The notes beneath the pieces are model-generated. The model worked only from the letters and a program-made list of their open reading frames with translations, made no database searches and was not told where the DNA came from. Below, in pieces: positions 39,861 to 50,491 of a DNA stretch of 64,000 nucleotides. Both the position numbers and the translations under genes were made by a program. How positions within the stretch are numbered: the stretch's first letter is position 1; every line of letters starts with the position of its first letter. The stretch comes from Bacteroidota bacterium (GTDB lineage Bacteria; Bacteroidota; Bacteroidia; Bacteroidales; CAIXZF01): the NCBI GenBank assembly GCA_022709385.1, contig JAKLIX010000005.1, forward strand, positions 160,648-224,647. The letters run 5' to 3'.

Positions 39861-40658
39861 ATGAAAACCAGATACGGCATATTGATTATCTTGCTGATAT
39901 CCCTCACGGGACTGTCTGCCCAGCAAGCTCCCCGCAAGATCCGCAACCAGGCTTTTACTGCGGGAGAGAAGCTTGAATTCCGGGTTTTTTATGATGCCAT
40001 GCTCACCGGTAAAGTCACGGCCGGCTATGCCTCCCTGGAAGTAAAGGATGAAATCAAGACGATAAATAACAGGCCTGTATACCATGTGGTGGGAGAAGGC
40101 AGGTCGCGCAAGGCTTTCGACTGGTTCTTCAAGGTGCGCGACCGTTTCGAAAGCTTTTTCGATACCGAGGCTTTTATTCCCTATCTTTTTATCAGAAGGA
40201 CAAAAGAAGGCGGCTATGTGAAAGATGATGACGTGCGTTTCGACCATAAGCGGGAATACGCCAGCAGCCGGACGGCCCTTAAAAAGATCCCCGCCCATGT
40301 GCAGGATATCATCTCCGCCTTCTATTATGCAAGAACCCTTGATTTTACCGATGCCAAAATAGGCCAGAACTTTCCCGTACCCTTTTTCCTGGACGATTCG
40401 GTCTATGTTTCCGTGATCCAGTATCACGGCATTGAAGTGGTAAAAACAAGCCTTGGCAAATTCCGCTGCATGAAATTCAAACCCATGGTTGCCACCGGCA
40501 ATGTCTTTTCCAACCCCTACCCCATGACCCTCTGGATCACGGACGACGACAACCGCATCCCCATTCTCGGTGAATCGGCCGTGGTAGTGGGAAGTGTGAA
40601 AATGGAACTGACAGGCTTCTCGATGCTTGCCAACCCGCTGGAAGCCAAAATCAACTAA
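39861..40658 (+). CDS. DUF3108 exported protein
   Basis: A 265-residue protein with a signal peptide (1-20, ending LSAQ) and a DUF3108 domain covering the rest: AGEKLEFRVFYDAMLTGKVTAGYASLEV, then GEGRSRKAFDWFFKVRDRFESF and MTLWITDDDNRIPI. Known of the family: lipocalin-like periplasmic proteins of unknown function, widespread in Bacteroidetes and Proteobacteria. The ATG at 39861 is the start of the signal peptide; the frame is open much further upstream but without coding character. It leads a probable operon with the alpha-2-macroglobulin and DUF3109 genes. Confidence 0.85.
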   Translation: MKTRYGILIILLISLTGLSAQQAPRKIRNQAFTAGEKLEFRVFYDAMLTGKVTAGYASLEVKDEIKTINNRPVYHVVGEGRSRKAFDWFFKVRDRFESFFDTEAFIPYLFIRRTKEGGYVKDDDVRFDHKREYASSRTALKKIPAHVQDIISAFYYARTLDFTDAKIGQNFPVPFFLDDSVYVSVIQYHGIEVVKTSLGKFRCMKFKPMVATGNVFSNPYPMTLWITDDDNRIPILGESAVVVGSVKMELTGFSMLANPLEAKIN

Positions 40659-40668
40659 TTCGTTTCAA

Positions 40669-43600
40669 ATGCTTCTCCCCATGAATTCCCGGTATCCGAC
40701 CCGGCTTGCCATTGCCTGCCTGCTCTTTGCTTTCCTGATTCCTCCACTGGCATCCCTGGCCCGGAAAAGCGATCCCCCGGAGGATGAATCATTCTATAAG
40801 CGGTGGATACAGGTCGATGCCTTCCTGGCGGAAGGACTGCCCCGATCTGCCCTCGAAATCACTGAAGCCATTTACGGGGATGCCGTCCGGGACAAAAACC
40901 TGCCGCAACTGGTCAAAGCGTTGCTGTATCGTATCAGGATCATTTCACAAACGGAAGAGGACGGAACCGAAAAAGCCATCGGTATGCTGCAAAATGAAAT
41001 CAAAACTGCAGCTTTCCCCGTCCGGAACATCTGCCATTCCCTGCTCGCAGAACGCTACCGGGAATACTACGAGAACCACCGCTATGAATGGCTCAGCAGA
41101 ACACCCGCCCAAACACATCCGGATGATATCGCCACCTGGGACCTGCGGAAACTCAGCGAACGTATTCTTTACCACCACCTGGAGGCCATCAGCCAGGCAA
41201 ACCTCCTTCAATCTGTCCCCCTCGAAACATACAGCGCCATTCTCGAACCAAACAGCAATGCAGGAGATCTCAGACCCACCCTCTACGATTTCCTCGTCCA
41301 CCGGGCCATCGACAGACTCATGAGTCCGGAGACCTACCTCAGCATGCCCGAAACGACTTTCCTTTTCGACAACCCAGCGTATCTTTCATCATATCAGGAA
41401 TTTATAAAAATACCCATGGAGACTCCCGATTCGCTCTCCATGCCCTTTTTTGCATTGAAACTCCTGGCGGAATTGCTGGCATTCCATGCAACCGACGCAA
41501 ATCCCGCCGCATTGATTGACGCAGACCTCAAACGACTGGATTATGTGCACCGCAACGCCGTGTTCGACAGCAAGGACAGCCTGCTTGTGGAAAGCCTGGA
41601 AGCACTCCGGACACAATTCCGCAACCATCCGGCCGTAACTGAGGTAACTCACAGACTGGCAGTTTTTTACAACGAAAAGGGGCAAAGCTACCGGCCGTTC
41701 GAACGGGAGGAACACCGCTGGAAACTCAGGCAGGCCCGCCAGCTGTGTGACGAAGCCATGAAAAGTCATCCTGACTCCAGGGGGGCCATGCTATGCAAAC
41801 AACTTGCAAAGCAGCTCGACGATAAAAGCCTCACCCTGAAAACCGCCCAGGTCAACCTCCCCGGATCAGCCTTCCCCGGCCTGCTTCAATACAGGAACCT
41901 TGCAAACATCCATTACCGCATTCTGCAAACCGATCCCGCCGAAGACAAAAAAACCAGGCAGGAATCCCCGGACCGGATCATTGAGCACTACCTGGCAATA
42001 AAACCACTGACTTCAGCTTCCTTTACCCTGCCCGATGACGGTGATCTCCAGCTTCACCGCATCCAGCTTCCCTTCCCGGCCCTGCCGGCCGGATATTATG
42101 TAATCCTGCTCTCAGATGGTGCGGCCTTCAACAGGGATTCAAATCTGTTTGCATATGCTTCCTTCTGGATGTCCAACATCAGTTATGTGGAAAAAAGAGA
42201 CAGGCACGAAGGCACTGAAATCTTTGTGCTCGACCGTTCATCGGGACATCCGCTGCAACATGCCGGCATCGAAGTCTGGAGCTCTGAGTACGACTATAAA
42301 AGCCGTAGCCGGACCGACCGCCTCGTCAAAAGCATGAAAACCGACAGGGAAGGATACCTGCTGATCTCGGATCCCTCCCTGCGTAACAACCAGTCATCCT
42401 ACCTCGTATTTCAATATGGCTCAGAACGCCTGTACTCAGAGTCTTACTACAACTTTTACATGCAGGTCCGCCAGGAACCCAAACCGGAGATCACCACGTT
42501 TTTCTTCACCGACAGAGCGATTTACCGGCCCGGCCAGCTCATCCAATTCAAAGGGATCATGCTGGAACGCAACGGGAAAGCATACCGGCCTGTAACACAA
42601 CAAAACACCATGGTAAGCTTCTTTGATGCAAACGGTAAAAAACTATCTGAACTGCAATTAGTTACAAACGAATACGGTTCGTTCTCAGGGATTTTCACCG
42701 CACCAAAGGATGTATTGAACGGAAGGATGAGGCTGTCGAACGAAAACGGTCACCTTGGCATACAGGTGGAAGAATATAAAAGACCCCGCTTCGAAGTAAA
42801 CATCGATCCGCCTGCGCAAAGCTATGTTTTGGGTGAAACGCTTACGGTGAGCGGACAGGCCATGTCTTATGCAGGCAGTCCCCTTACTGCCGCCTCCCTG
42901 GAATACCGGGTAATCCGGAAAGCCAGATTTCCTTATTGGTTCAACCTCAGAGGGATACGACCCATGAGCCGGACAAGGGAGATCGCTCACGGCACTGCCC
43001 TGACCGGCTCCGACGGAAAATGGTCGTTTCAGTTTAAAGCCCTGGATGATGATGCGCTCGACAAACAGCAGAAGGTGGTGTATGATTTCGAGGTCAATGT
43101 GACTGTAACTGATATCAACGGCGAAACCCGCAATGCCACGCGCATCATCCCCCTTGGCAGGGTCTCGCTGCTGCTGAGCCTCGACCTGCCCACAGAGATC
43201 AACCGTGCCCTCCCGTCGAAGTTTCCGATCTTTGCCAGGAATCTTTCAGGGGAAAAAGTCCCTGCAACCGTCAAGGTCAGCGCCATTCGCCTGGAACCGC
43301 CTCCCGCATTGCTCAAACCCAGGGAATGGGAAAGGCCCGACCGCCATATGATGAAGGAACAGGAATTTAAAAAACTGTTCCCCAACGATGTTTATGACAA
43401 TGAAGATGATCCTGTCACCTGGACAAAGGGGAAGACTGTTTTTTCATGCGAACTGCAGTCACCCCGGGATACCTTCCTTATTCCCGGCAGCATCAGCCAA
43501 TGGCCTGCCGGAACCTATCTTTTCGAACTGAAGGCGACGGATGCCTCCGGTCAGAGCGTGGAACTGAAAAAACACTGCAGCGTCTTTTCTGACGGCAAAT

Positions 43601-46600
43601 CAGGACTACCCGGTCTGCATTACCTCTGGAGCAGCATTCCGGAAGGAAAGGCGGAACCGGATACCACGCTTACCCTGCTCCTGGGCAGCAGCGTGAAAAA
43701 CGCCAGGATCATGGCCGAAGTGATCAGGGATGATAAGGTGATCAGCAGGACCTGGGTGCAGCCCAAAGGGCAAATAAAAAGGATCCCCCTGAAGATCAGC
43801 GAACAGGATCGTGGCAACCTCGGAATACAGTTCCTGATGGTAAGAGACAACAGGGTGTTCAGGCATAACAAGCTGATCAACATCCCCTATTCCAATAAAG
43901 AACTGAATATCAGCTTTGAGACCTTCAGGGATCAATTATTGCCGGGTGAAAACGAACAATGGAAGATCACACTCAGCGGAAGCAAAGCCGAAAAGCTCAG
44001 TGGGGAACTCCTGCTCGGAATGTACGATGCGTCGCTGGATGCTTTTATGCCTCACCGCTGGGACATGTCGCTTTACCGCGGGATGCAGCATTTCCGTTCA
44101 TGGAATCCCGGAAATTTCTCCATGCGTTTTACCATCCCCTGGGAATCTCCGGAACATATCCGGCCGGAAGCACCCCTGCCTCCCAGGCAGTACGACCGGC
44201 TGCTGTTCGACAGGACAGGCAGCGGATATCTGATGAGCAGGACAAAGATGGCAGGTGGAGATGCAGGCGACATGATGCTGATGGCCGCCAAAGGCACGCA
44301 GGATGCAGCCATGACGGAGCGCGGGGAAGAAACCGCGGCTGACGAAACTGTACCTGAACAGCAAGCCCTTGCGATTCCGGGCAAAGAATTGGATATCACA
44401 CAGCTCAGGACCGATTTTCGTGAAACAGCCTTTTTCTTTCCGCAACTGCAAACCACTGAGGGAGAAATCGCCGTTTCCTTCACTGCACCCCAGTCGCTTA
44501 CCCGCTGGAAAGTGATGGCCCTGGCTCACACGGCCGACCTGAAGACAGGAACGCTGGTGAAAGAACTGCTGACCCGCAAATCCCTGATGCTGTTTCCCAA
44601 CCTTCCCAGGTTCTTCAGGCATGGCGACAGCATCATGCTGACAACGAAAATATCTTCCCTGGCCGGGCAAAGGCTTCAGGGCCATGTCTCCCTGGAATGT
44701 TTCGACGCCCTGACTTCTGAACCGCTTGCAGGAGTGGTGGTTTCTGATGCGGTACTGCCCTTTTCCGCTGAAGCCGGATCGAACACGGAAGTGAGCTGGC
44801 AGCTGATCATACCTGAGGGGATTTCGGCAATGAACTGCAGGTTTAAAGCCCGGGCCGGTGACTTCAGCGATGGAGAGGAGACCGTGGTCCCGGTGCTGCC
44901 GAACCGGATGCTCGTGACCGAAAGCCTTCCCCTTCCGGTGAAAGGAAAAGGAAGCTTTCCCTTTCATTTCGACAAACTGCTGGCCCGGCAGAAACATCCT
45001 TCCACAACGCTGGAGCATAAGGCCCTGGTGGTGGAATTTACAGGCAATCCCGTCTGGTATGCTGTCCTTGCAATCCCCTACCTGCTCGAAAGCACCAATG
45101 AATCGGCTGATCAGCTCTTCAACCGCTATTATGCCAACACCCTGGCTTCCTGGCTGGTGAATTCCGACCCACGGATCAGGGAGGTGATTGATTCATGGGC
45201 GCTGTTATCTCCCCGGGCTTTTCAATCCGCCCTGGAGAAAAACAACAGCCTGAAGTCTGTCCTGCTGGAAGAGAGCCCCTGGGTAAGGGACGCAGCGGAT
45301 GAAACTGCCGCAAAGCAAAGGGTGGCCGCACTCTTAAACAGAGACAACCTCAGTGTGGAAACGGCTTCCCTGCTTTCCAGGCTTCGCAGGCTTCAATCTC
45401 CTTCAGGCGCCTGGCCCTGGTTCCCGGGCCTGCGTGACGATCCTTACATCACCCGCCAGATCGTGGCAGGCCTCGGTCACCTGAAACAGCTTGGAGTTCC
45501 CTGGAACGAAAGCGGTGAAGGAATGTCCGGCATGCTGCAAGCCGCCCTGCAATACCTCGACCAACAAACGGCTGAAGACTACCAGCGGATTGTGAAGGAA
45601 ATGCCCGGCAGCCTGGCAGAAAACCACCTTCACCCGGGTATCGTCCACTACCTTTATGCCAGGAGCTTCTTTGCAAAGGAATTTCCCATCGCCGCAGCAT
45701 ACTTGGAGGCCGTGGATTACTATCATGGACAGGCAGTAAAATACTGGCTGTCGCAAAACCACTACCTCCAGGGCATGCTTGCCCTTGCCCTGCACCGCAA
45801 AGGCGATAAAACGGCTGCTGTCCGCATTGTACGTTCACTCAGGGAAAAAGCACAGCATCATCCCGAACTCGGCATGTACTGGAAAGAGCTGCAGGGCGGC
45901 TACCGCTGGTACCAGGGCGGTCCGGGGGCTCAGGCGCTGCTGATGGAGGCCTTCGATGAAATCCTCTCCGACAGCGCTTCGGTAAACGACATGCAGACCT
46001 GGTTGCTGAAACACAAACAGACCAACCACTGGAAGACAAGCACCGCCACGGCCGATGCCTGTTATGCACTGCTGTTGCGTGGCACCGCCCGGCTCACGGA
46101 GGATCCCTCCGTCAGGATCACGCTCGGGAAAACGGTCCTCGATCCTTCCGCCGATCCGGAACTCAGACAGGAAGCCGGAAGCGGTTACTTCAGCAAAAGA
46201 TTTGAACCCCCTGATATCACCCCTGAGATGGGCAACATCACGGTTGTCAGAAAAGGAGAAGGTGTGGCGTGGGGCTCCGTCTACTGGCAATACATGGAAA
46301 ACTATGATAAGATCAGCTCCGCCGGATCGCCTTTTAAAATCTCGCGGCAGCTGTTCGTCAGGAAAAACACTTCTTCAGGAATGATGCTGGAAGCGGCAGA
46401 CCGGACTACGATCCGGCCTGGTGATGAGCTTGTGGTCAGGATCATCCTGGAATGCGACCGCGACCTGGAATACGTTCATCTGAAGGATCTCAGGGCTTCC
46501 GGCCTGGAACCCCGCGATGTGATCTCATCTTACCGGTATCAGGAAGGCATTGCCTACTACCAGAGTACCCGTGACGCTGCCACACATTTCTTTTTTCCAA

Positions 46601-46746
46601 GCCTTCCAAAAGGGAAAAGGGTATTTGAATACAGCCTGTTTGCCACCCTCAGGGGCGACTATTCCCATGGCACCGGCCTGGTGGAATGCATGTACGCTCC
46701 TGAATTCATGGCTCATACGGAAGGATTACGCTTAAAAATTGAATAA
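40669..46746 (+). CDS. Alpha-2-macroglobulin family protein without thioester
   Basis: A very large (about 2025-residue) exported protein. After a signal peptide it has a helical N-terminal region (about 20-420), several macroglobulin-type beta-sandwich domains including an MG2-like segment (FTDRAIYRPGQLIQFKG), a disordered linker, the A2M domain (FFFPQLQTTEGEIAVSF then TRWKVMALAHT), and an alpha/alpha-toroid. Where thioester members have the Cys-x-x-Gln site, this protein reads ESADQ (45100-45114), so the covalent trap is absent. Known of the family: bacterial A2Ms protect the periplasm from proteases, and thioester-less forms exist. The in-frame ATG at 40681 is an equally good start. Confidence 0.88.
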   Translation: MLLPMNSRYPTRLAIACLLFAFLIPPLASLARKSDPPEDESFYKRWIQVDAFLAEGLPRSALEITEAIYGDAVRDKNLPQLVKALLYRIRIISQTEEDGTEKAIGMLQNEIKTAAFPVRNICHSLLAERYREYYENHRYEWLSRTPAQTHPDDIATWDLRKLSERILYHHLEAISQANLLQSVPLETYSAILEPNSNAGDLRPTLYDFLVHRAIDRLMSPETYLSMPETTFLFDNPAYLSSYQEFIKIPMETPDSLSMPFFALKLLAELLAFHATDANPAALIDADLKRLDYVHRNAVFDSKDSLLVESLEALRTQFRNHPAVTEVTHRLAVFYNEKGQSYRPFEREEHRWKLRQARQLCDEAMKSHPDSRGAMLCKQLAKQLDDKSLTLKTAQVNLPGSAFPGLLQYRNLANIHYRILQTDPAEDKKTRQESPDRIIEHYLAIKPLTSASFTLPDDGDLQLHRIQLPFPALPAGYYVILLSDGAAFNRDSNLFAYASFWMSNISYVEKRDRHEGTEIFVLDRSSGHPLQHAGIEVWSSEYDYKSRSRTDRLVKSMKTDREGYLLISDPSLRNNQSSYLVFQYGSERLYSESYYNFYMQVRQEPKPEITTFFFTDRAIYRPGQLIQFKGIMLERNGKAYRPVTQQNTMVSFFDANGKKLSELQLVTNEYGSFSGIFTAPKDVLNGRMRLSNENGHLGIQVEEYKRPRFEVNIDPPAQSYVLGETLTVSGQAMSYAGSPLTAASLEYRVIRKARFPYWFNLRGIRPMSRTREIAHGTALTGSDGKWSFQFKALDDDALDKQQKVVYDFEVNVTVTDINGETRNATRIIPLGRVSLLLSLDLPTEINRALPSKFPIFARNLSGEKVPATVKVSAIRLEPPPALLKPREWERPDRHMMKEQEFKKLFPNDVYDNEDDPVTWTKGKTVFSCELQSPRDTFLIPGSISQWPAGTYLFELKATDASGQSVELKKHCSVFSDGKSGLPGLHYLWSSIPEGKAEPDTTLTLLLGSSVKNARIMAEVIRDDKVISRTWVQPKGQIKRIPLKISEQDRGNLGIQFLMVRDNRVFRHNKLINIPYSNKELNISFETFRDQLLPGENEQWKITLSGSKAEKLSGELLLGMYDASLDAFMPHRWDMSLYRGMQHFRSWNPGNFSMRFTIPWESPEHIRPEAPLPPRQYDRLLFDRTGSGYLMSRTKMAGGDAGDMMLMAAKGTQDAAMTERGEETAADETVPEQQALAIPGKELDITQLRTDFRETAFFFPQLQTTEGEIAVSFTAPQSLTRWKVMALAHTADLKTGTLVKELLTRKSLMLFPNLPRFFRHGDSIMLTTKISSLAGQRLQGHVSLECFDALTSEPLAGVVVSDAVLPFSAEAGSNTEVSWQLIIPEGISAMNCRFKARAGDFSDGEETVVPVLPNRMLVTESLPLPVKGKGSFPFHFDKLLARQKHPSTTLEHKALVVEFTGNPVWYAVLAIPYLLESTNESADQLFNRYYANTLASWLVNSDPRIREVIDSWALLSPRAFQSALEKNNSLKSVLLEESPWVRDAADETAAKQRVAALLNRDNLSVETASLLSRLRRLQSPSGAWPWFPGLRDDPYITRQIVAGLGHLKQLGVPWNESGEGMSGMLQAALQYLDQQTAEDYQRIVKEMPGSLAENHLHPGIVHYLYARSFFAKEFPIAAAYLEAVDYYHGQAVKYWLSQNHYLQGMLALALHRKGDKTAAVRIVRSLREKAQHHPELGMYWKELQGGYRWYQGGPGAQALLMEAFDEILSDSASVNDMQTWLLKHKQTNHWKTSTATADACYALLLRGTARLTEDPSVRITLGKTVLDPSADPELRQEAGSGYFSKRFEPPDITPEMGNITVVRKGEGVAWGSVYWQYMENYDKISSAGSPFKISRQLFVRKNTSSGMMLEAADRTTIRPGDELVVRIILECDRDLEYVHLKDLRASGLEPRDVISSYRYQEGIAYYQSTRDAATHFFFPSLPKGKRVFEYSLFATLRGDYSHGTGLVECMYAPEFMAHTEGLRLKIE

Positions 46747-46747
46747 T

Positions 46748-47317
46748 ATGCTTGTGATTGAAAACTGCCTTGTTTCTGATCATCTGGCCACTGTCAAATT
46801 CTGCTGCGACCTGAAGCACTGCCTGGGTGCCTGTTGCGTGGAAGGAGACGCCGGAGCCCCTCTCGAACCCGGAGAGCTGGCAATCATCAGGGACAATCTT
46901 CCGCAACTGGTTGAATTCATGACTGTTGAAGGAGTAAAATGGGTCGAATTACACGGGATCTCAGACTTCGATCCCGCAGGGAACCTGGTGACGCCCCTGC
47001 TCGAAGGCAAGGAATGTGCCTATGCTTATTTTGACGGCGATATTGCAGGATGCGCCATGGAAAAGGCCTGGGAAGCAGGCGTGTTTCCTTTGCGCAAACC
47101 CCTTTCATGCCACCTCTACCCGGTCAGGATCAGGAAATACAATACGGGTGAAGCGGTGAACTACCATGAATGGCATGTATGCCGTCCCGCACTGGTGAAA
47201 GGAAGAAATGAAGCCATACCGCTGTACCGCTTTCTGAAGGAAGCCCTGATCAGAAAATACGGAGAAGCCTGGTACACAAGTTTGTGTGAGGCAATCGCGA
47301 AAAAAGGCAGAACCTAA
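46748..47317 (+). CDS. DUF3109 cysteine-rich protein
   Basis: A 189-residue cytosolic protein of the DUF3109 family, related to YkgJ-type metal-binding proteins. Cysteines are grouped as CCDLKHCLGACC (about residues 17-28), ECAY...GCAM (about 86-100), SCHLYP and HVCRP, a pattern suited to binding zinc or an iron-sulfur cluster. Function is unknown. The ATG begins one base after the alpha-2-macroglobulin stop, indicating coupling. Its stop overlaps the stop of the convergent ferritin gene by four bases. An earlier TTG would overlap the upstream gene and is not needed. Confidence 0.85.
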   Translation: MLVIENCLVSDHLATVKFCCDLKHCLGACCVEGDAGAPLEPGELAIIRDNLPQLVEFMTVEGVKWVELHGISDFDPAGNLVTPLLEGKECAYAYFDGDIAGCAMEKAWEAGVFPLRKPLSCHLYPVRIRKYNTGEAVNYHEWHVCRPALVKGRNEAIPLYRFLKEALIRKYGEAWYTSLCEAIAKKGRT

Positions 47318-47817
47318 GCAACCGGAGCCGCAGCCATCCCGTCCAGTTCCTTGTCGATCAGGAAAAACATGCCTTTTTCCTTACCCAAAAGGCTGATCTT
47401 GTCGAGGATGCCACGGAACACACTCTCCTCCTCAACCTGTTCCATCACAAACCACTGAAGGAAGTTGGCCGTATTGTAGTCCTTTTCTTTCATGGTGACT
47501 TCCAGCAGTTTATTAATGGAAGCCGTTACATATTCTTCATGCTCCATGATATCTTCGAAGACCTTGAAAATATCCTTGTATTCCTTCGGAGGTGCCTTCA
47601 GCGCAGGAACAATGGCATGGCCGCCCCTGTCGTTGAGGTAATGCACCAGTTTTAACATATGCATGCGTTCCTCGTCTGAATGCATGTAGAGAAACCTGGA
47701 TGCTCCGGCAAAACCCTGCTTTTCGCACCATGAAGCCATGGCCAGGTAAAGCTGGGAGGAATAAGCTTCCACCACGATCTGTTCGTTGATGGCTTTTTCT
47801 ACATTTTTTGATTTCAT
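47314..47817 (-). CDS. ftnA: Bacterial non-haem ferritin
   Basis: Iron-storage protein that oxidises Fe(II) and holds ferric mineral in a 24-mer shell. The 167-residue four-helix protein has the ferroxidase ligands in helix A (EQIVVEAYSSQLYLAM), helix B (HSDEERMHMLK) and helix C/D (YNTANFLQWFVMEQVEEE). Length and start are standard. Its upstream region carries the second copy of the 78-bp element also found before the DUF2892 gene, the likeliest site of its regulation. Confidence 0.95.
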   Translation of the reverse strand: MKSKNVEKAINEQIVVEAYSSQLYLAMASWCEKQGFAGASRFLYMHSDEERMHMLKLVHYLNDRGGHAIVPALKAPPKEYKDIFKVFEDIMEHEEYVTASINKLLEVTMKEKDYNTANFLQWFVMEQVEEESVFRGILDKISLLGKEKGMFFLIDKELDGMAAAPVA

Positions 47818-47844
47818 GTGTTATAATTTTGATTTTAATGGTCG

Positions 47845-47922
47845 CATGCCTGTCCCGCTTCATGCGGGAGAATGTCCAGGTGTAATATCAATTCGGTTGG
47901 TATTTTTCAAACATGAACATTT
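47845..47922 (-). promoter_or_regulatory. Conserved 78-bp 5' element, copy 2 (upstream of ferritin)
   Basis: Same length and motif order as the element at 1653-1730. The hairpin CCCGC-ATGAA-GCGGG and CAGGCATG are identical, while the upstream palindrome is degenerate here (ATGTTTG then AAATAC). It ends 27 nt from the ferritin start codon, and the hairpin ends 36 nt from it. Confidence 0.65.
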
Positions 47923-47991
47923 CATGCTTTTCGGTATTGATGTTTTTAACCATGTTTCATTAATCCGGTATGGATGTTCATTGGTTCCGGC

Positions 47992-48873
47992 TTAACCCTT
48001 CAGGGCTTCGGCACCGGAAACGATCTCAAGGATCTCATTGGTGATGGCAGCCTGCCTTGCCTTGTTGTAGGTAAGCTTCAGCTCCTTCAGCAGCTCTGTG
48101 GCATTATCCGTGGCCTGGTGCATGGCAGTCATCCTTGCGCCGTGCTCTGAAGCCAGGGAATCCAGAACAGCTTTGTACAGCTGTATTCTTAATGACCTGG
48201 GGATCAGATCGTTCAATATCTCCTCCCGGGAAGGTTCATACAGATAATTGGCATGCACAGCAGGTTCGGGCTCCGCAGCAGAGGGTAACAGCGGCAGGTA
48301 GGATTCCACGACCAGGCGCTGGACTGCGGCATTCTTGAACTGGTTGTATACCAGGATAATTTTATCGAAACGCTTCGACTGGAAATCCGCAAGCAGGTTT
48401 CCGGCCAGGGGAATTACGCTGTTGTAGCTGAGGTTGTCGAAGATCTCGTGATGGGTTGAGAGGATGGGGTATTTCCTGCGCTGGAAGTAATCTGCCGCTT
48501 TCTTTCCGATAATCATCAGCTGAAGTTTTCCTGCAGCGTACTGACCGGGGTAGGTATGGTGGATCAGCTGGCTGGCCGCCTTGATCACATTGGCATTGAA
48601 TGCTCCGCACAATCCCCTGTTGGATGCGATCAATACAAGCAGAATCCGCTCTTCCTGCCTTGGTGTGGCCAGCGAGGCCATGGCGGTTTCTCCCGCTCCG
48701 GATGACAGGTTCTCCATCATTTCCCGGAGTTTTGACGCATAAGGCCGGAGGCTGAGGATGGCATTCTGAGCTCTGCGTAATTTACTGGCAGCCACCATTT
48801 TCATGGCACTGGTAATCTGCTGGGTCGATTTGACCGAAGTGATCCGGGTTCTAACCTCTTTGAGACTGGGCAT
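47992..48873 (-). CDS. atpG: ATP synthase gamma subunit
   Basis: Central rotor shaft of F1. The 293-residue protein has the N-terminal helix MPSLKEVRTRITSVKSTQQITSAMKMVAASKLR and the C-terminal helix with MTAMHQATDNATELLKELKLTYNKARQAAITNEILEIV, both classical. It is the last gene of the cluster. atpD and atpC are not next to it; in Bacteroidetes they usually form a separate operon. Confidence 0.96.
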   Translation of the reverse strand: MPSLKEVRTRITSVKSTQQITSAMKMVAASKLRRAQNAILSLRPYASKLREMMENLSSGAGETAMASLATPRQEERILLVLIASNRGLCGAFNANVIKAASQLIHHTYPGQYAAGKLQLMIIGKKAADYFQRRKYPILSTHHEIFDNLSYNSVIPLAGNLLADFQSKRFDKIILVYNQFKNAAVQRLVVESYLPLLPSAAEPEPAVHANYLYEPSREEILNDLIPRSLRIQLYKAVLDSLASEHGARMTAMHQATDNATELLKELKLTYNKARQAAITNEILEIVSGAEALKG

Positions 48874-48893
48874 AGGCGGTGGAAATCCTTAAA

Positions 48894-50480
48894 TTACCTG
48901 TTATATCTGGTGGCGATCTCTTTGGCAACCGAGGTCAGCAGTTTGTCGACCTCATCTGGTAACTGTCCGGTTTTCAAAACATTCAGTATCGTATCCTGAT
49001 ATTTTTCTTCCAGGTGGTGCAGAAATTCCGCTTCAAAATCCCGGATGCTTTCCACCGGTATTTTCTGAAGCAGTCCCCTGGTACCGCAGAAAATGATGGC
49101 GATCTGCCTTTCGACGGACATGGGGGAATACTGGTCCTGTTTGAGTATCTCCACATTCCTTGCTCCTTTATCGAGGACGGCCTTGGTGGCTGCATCGAGG
49201 TCGGAACCGAACTTGGAGAAGGCTTCCAGTTCCCTGTACTGAGCCTGGTCGAGCTTCAGGGTACCGGCGATTCGCTTCATGGCCTTGATCTGTGCGTTAC
49301 CGCCGACACGCGACACCGAGATACCGACATTGATGGCCGGGCGGATACCGGCGTTAAAAAGCGGTGTTTCGAGGAATATCTGCCCATCGGTGATGGAGAT
49401 CACATTGGTGGGAATATATGCTGAAACGTCTCCCGCCTGGGTTTCGATGATGGGAAGGGCCGTTAAGGAACCGCCTCCCTTTACCATCGGCCGGATCGAC
49501 TCCGGCAGGTCGTTCATCTGCTTTGCGATTTCGTTGGAAGAAATGATACGTGCGGCACGCTCCAGTAAGCGGGAGTGCAGGTAGAACACATCTCCCGGGT
49601 AGGCTTCACGTCCGGGCGGACGGCGGAGCAGCAGCGAAACCTCGCGATAAGCCACGGCCTGCTTGCTGAGATCATCGTAGATCACCAGGGCCGGTCTTCC
49701 CGTATCCCTGAAAAACTCACCGATGGCGGCGCCGGCAAAGGGCGCATAAAACTGCATGGCAGCCGGATCAGAAGCAGTAGCCGATATAATGATGGTATAA
49801 TCCATGGCACCATGTTCTTCCAGGGTCTTCATGAAGTTGGCCACGGTAGAGCCCTTCTGCCCGACAGCCACGTAAATACAGTAAACCGGCTTGCCGGCCT
49901 CATAAAACTCCTTCTGGTTGATGATGGTATCCAGCGCAATGGCAGATTTCCCCGTTTGCCGGTCGCCGATGATCAGCTCCCGCTGCCCGCGCCCGATGGG
50001 GATCATGGCATCGATGGCCTTGATACCGGTCTGAAGGGGTTCATTCACCGGCTGGCGGAAGATCACTCCGGGAGCCTTCCTTTCCAGCGGCATCTCGTAA
50101 AGATCGCCGCTGATATGCCCTTTGCCGTCAATCGGTTCGCCCAGGGTGTTGATCACCCTGCCCAGCAGTCCTTCCCCGGCCTTCACCGAAGCAATCCTGC
50201 CCGTACGCTTCACAATATCCCCTTCCTTCAAAAAGGACGACCCGCCAAGCAATACGATCCCCACATTGTCTTCCTCCAGGTTCAGCACGATGCCCATCAG
50301 CCCGCCCTTCTCGAACTCCACAAGTTCTCCCGACTCGGCATTCGTCATCCCGTAGACGCGGGCAATTCCGTCACCCACCTGTAATACCGATCCCGTTTCC
50401 TGCAAGGATGCTTCCGACCTGAAGCCCGCCAACTGCTGCCTTAGAATAGCCGATACTTCTGCAGGTTTAATTTCTGCCAT
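48894..50480 (-). CDS. atpA: ATP synthase alpha subunit
   Basis: Non-catalytic nucleotide-binding subunit of the F1 hexamer. The 528-residue protein has the Walker A loop GDRQTGKSA, the [46 protein letters not shown] segment and the family C-terminus. Length is normal. It lies between atpH and atpG with short gaps (11 and 20 nt). Confidence 0.97.
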   Translation of the reverse strand: MAEIKPAEVSAILRQQLAGFRSEASLQETGSVLQVGDGIARVYGMTNAESGELVEFEKGGLMGIVLNLEEDNVGIVLLGGSSFLKEGDIVKRTGRIASVKAGEGLLGRVINTLGEPIDGKGHISGDLYEMPLERKAPGVIFRQPVNEPLQTGIKAIDAMIPIGRGQRELIIGDRQTGKSAIALDTIINQKEFYEAGKPVYCIYVAVGQKGSTVANFMKTLEEHGAMDYTIIISATASDPAAMQFYAPFAGAAIGEFFRDTGRPALVIYDDLSKQAVAYREVSLLLRRPPGREAYPGDVFYLHSRLLERAARIISSNEIAKQMNDLPESIRPMVKGGGSLTALPIIETQAGDVSAYIPTNVISITDGQIFLETPLFNAGIRPAINVGISVSRVGGNAQIKAMKRIAGTLKLDQAQYRELEAFSKFGSDLDAATKAVLDKGARNVEILKQDQYSPMSVERQIAIIFCGTRGLLQKIPVESIRDFEAEFLHHLEEKYQDTILNVLKTGQLPDEVDKLLTSVAKEIATRYNR

Positions 50481-50491
50481 GTTCTTTAATT

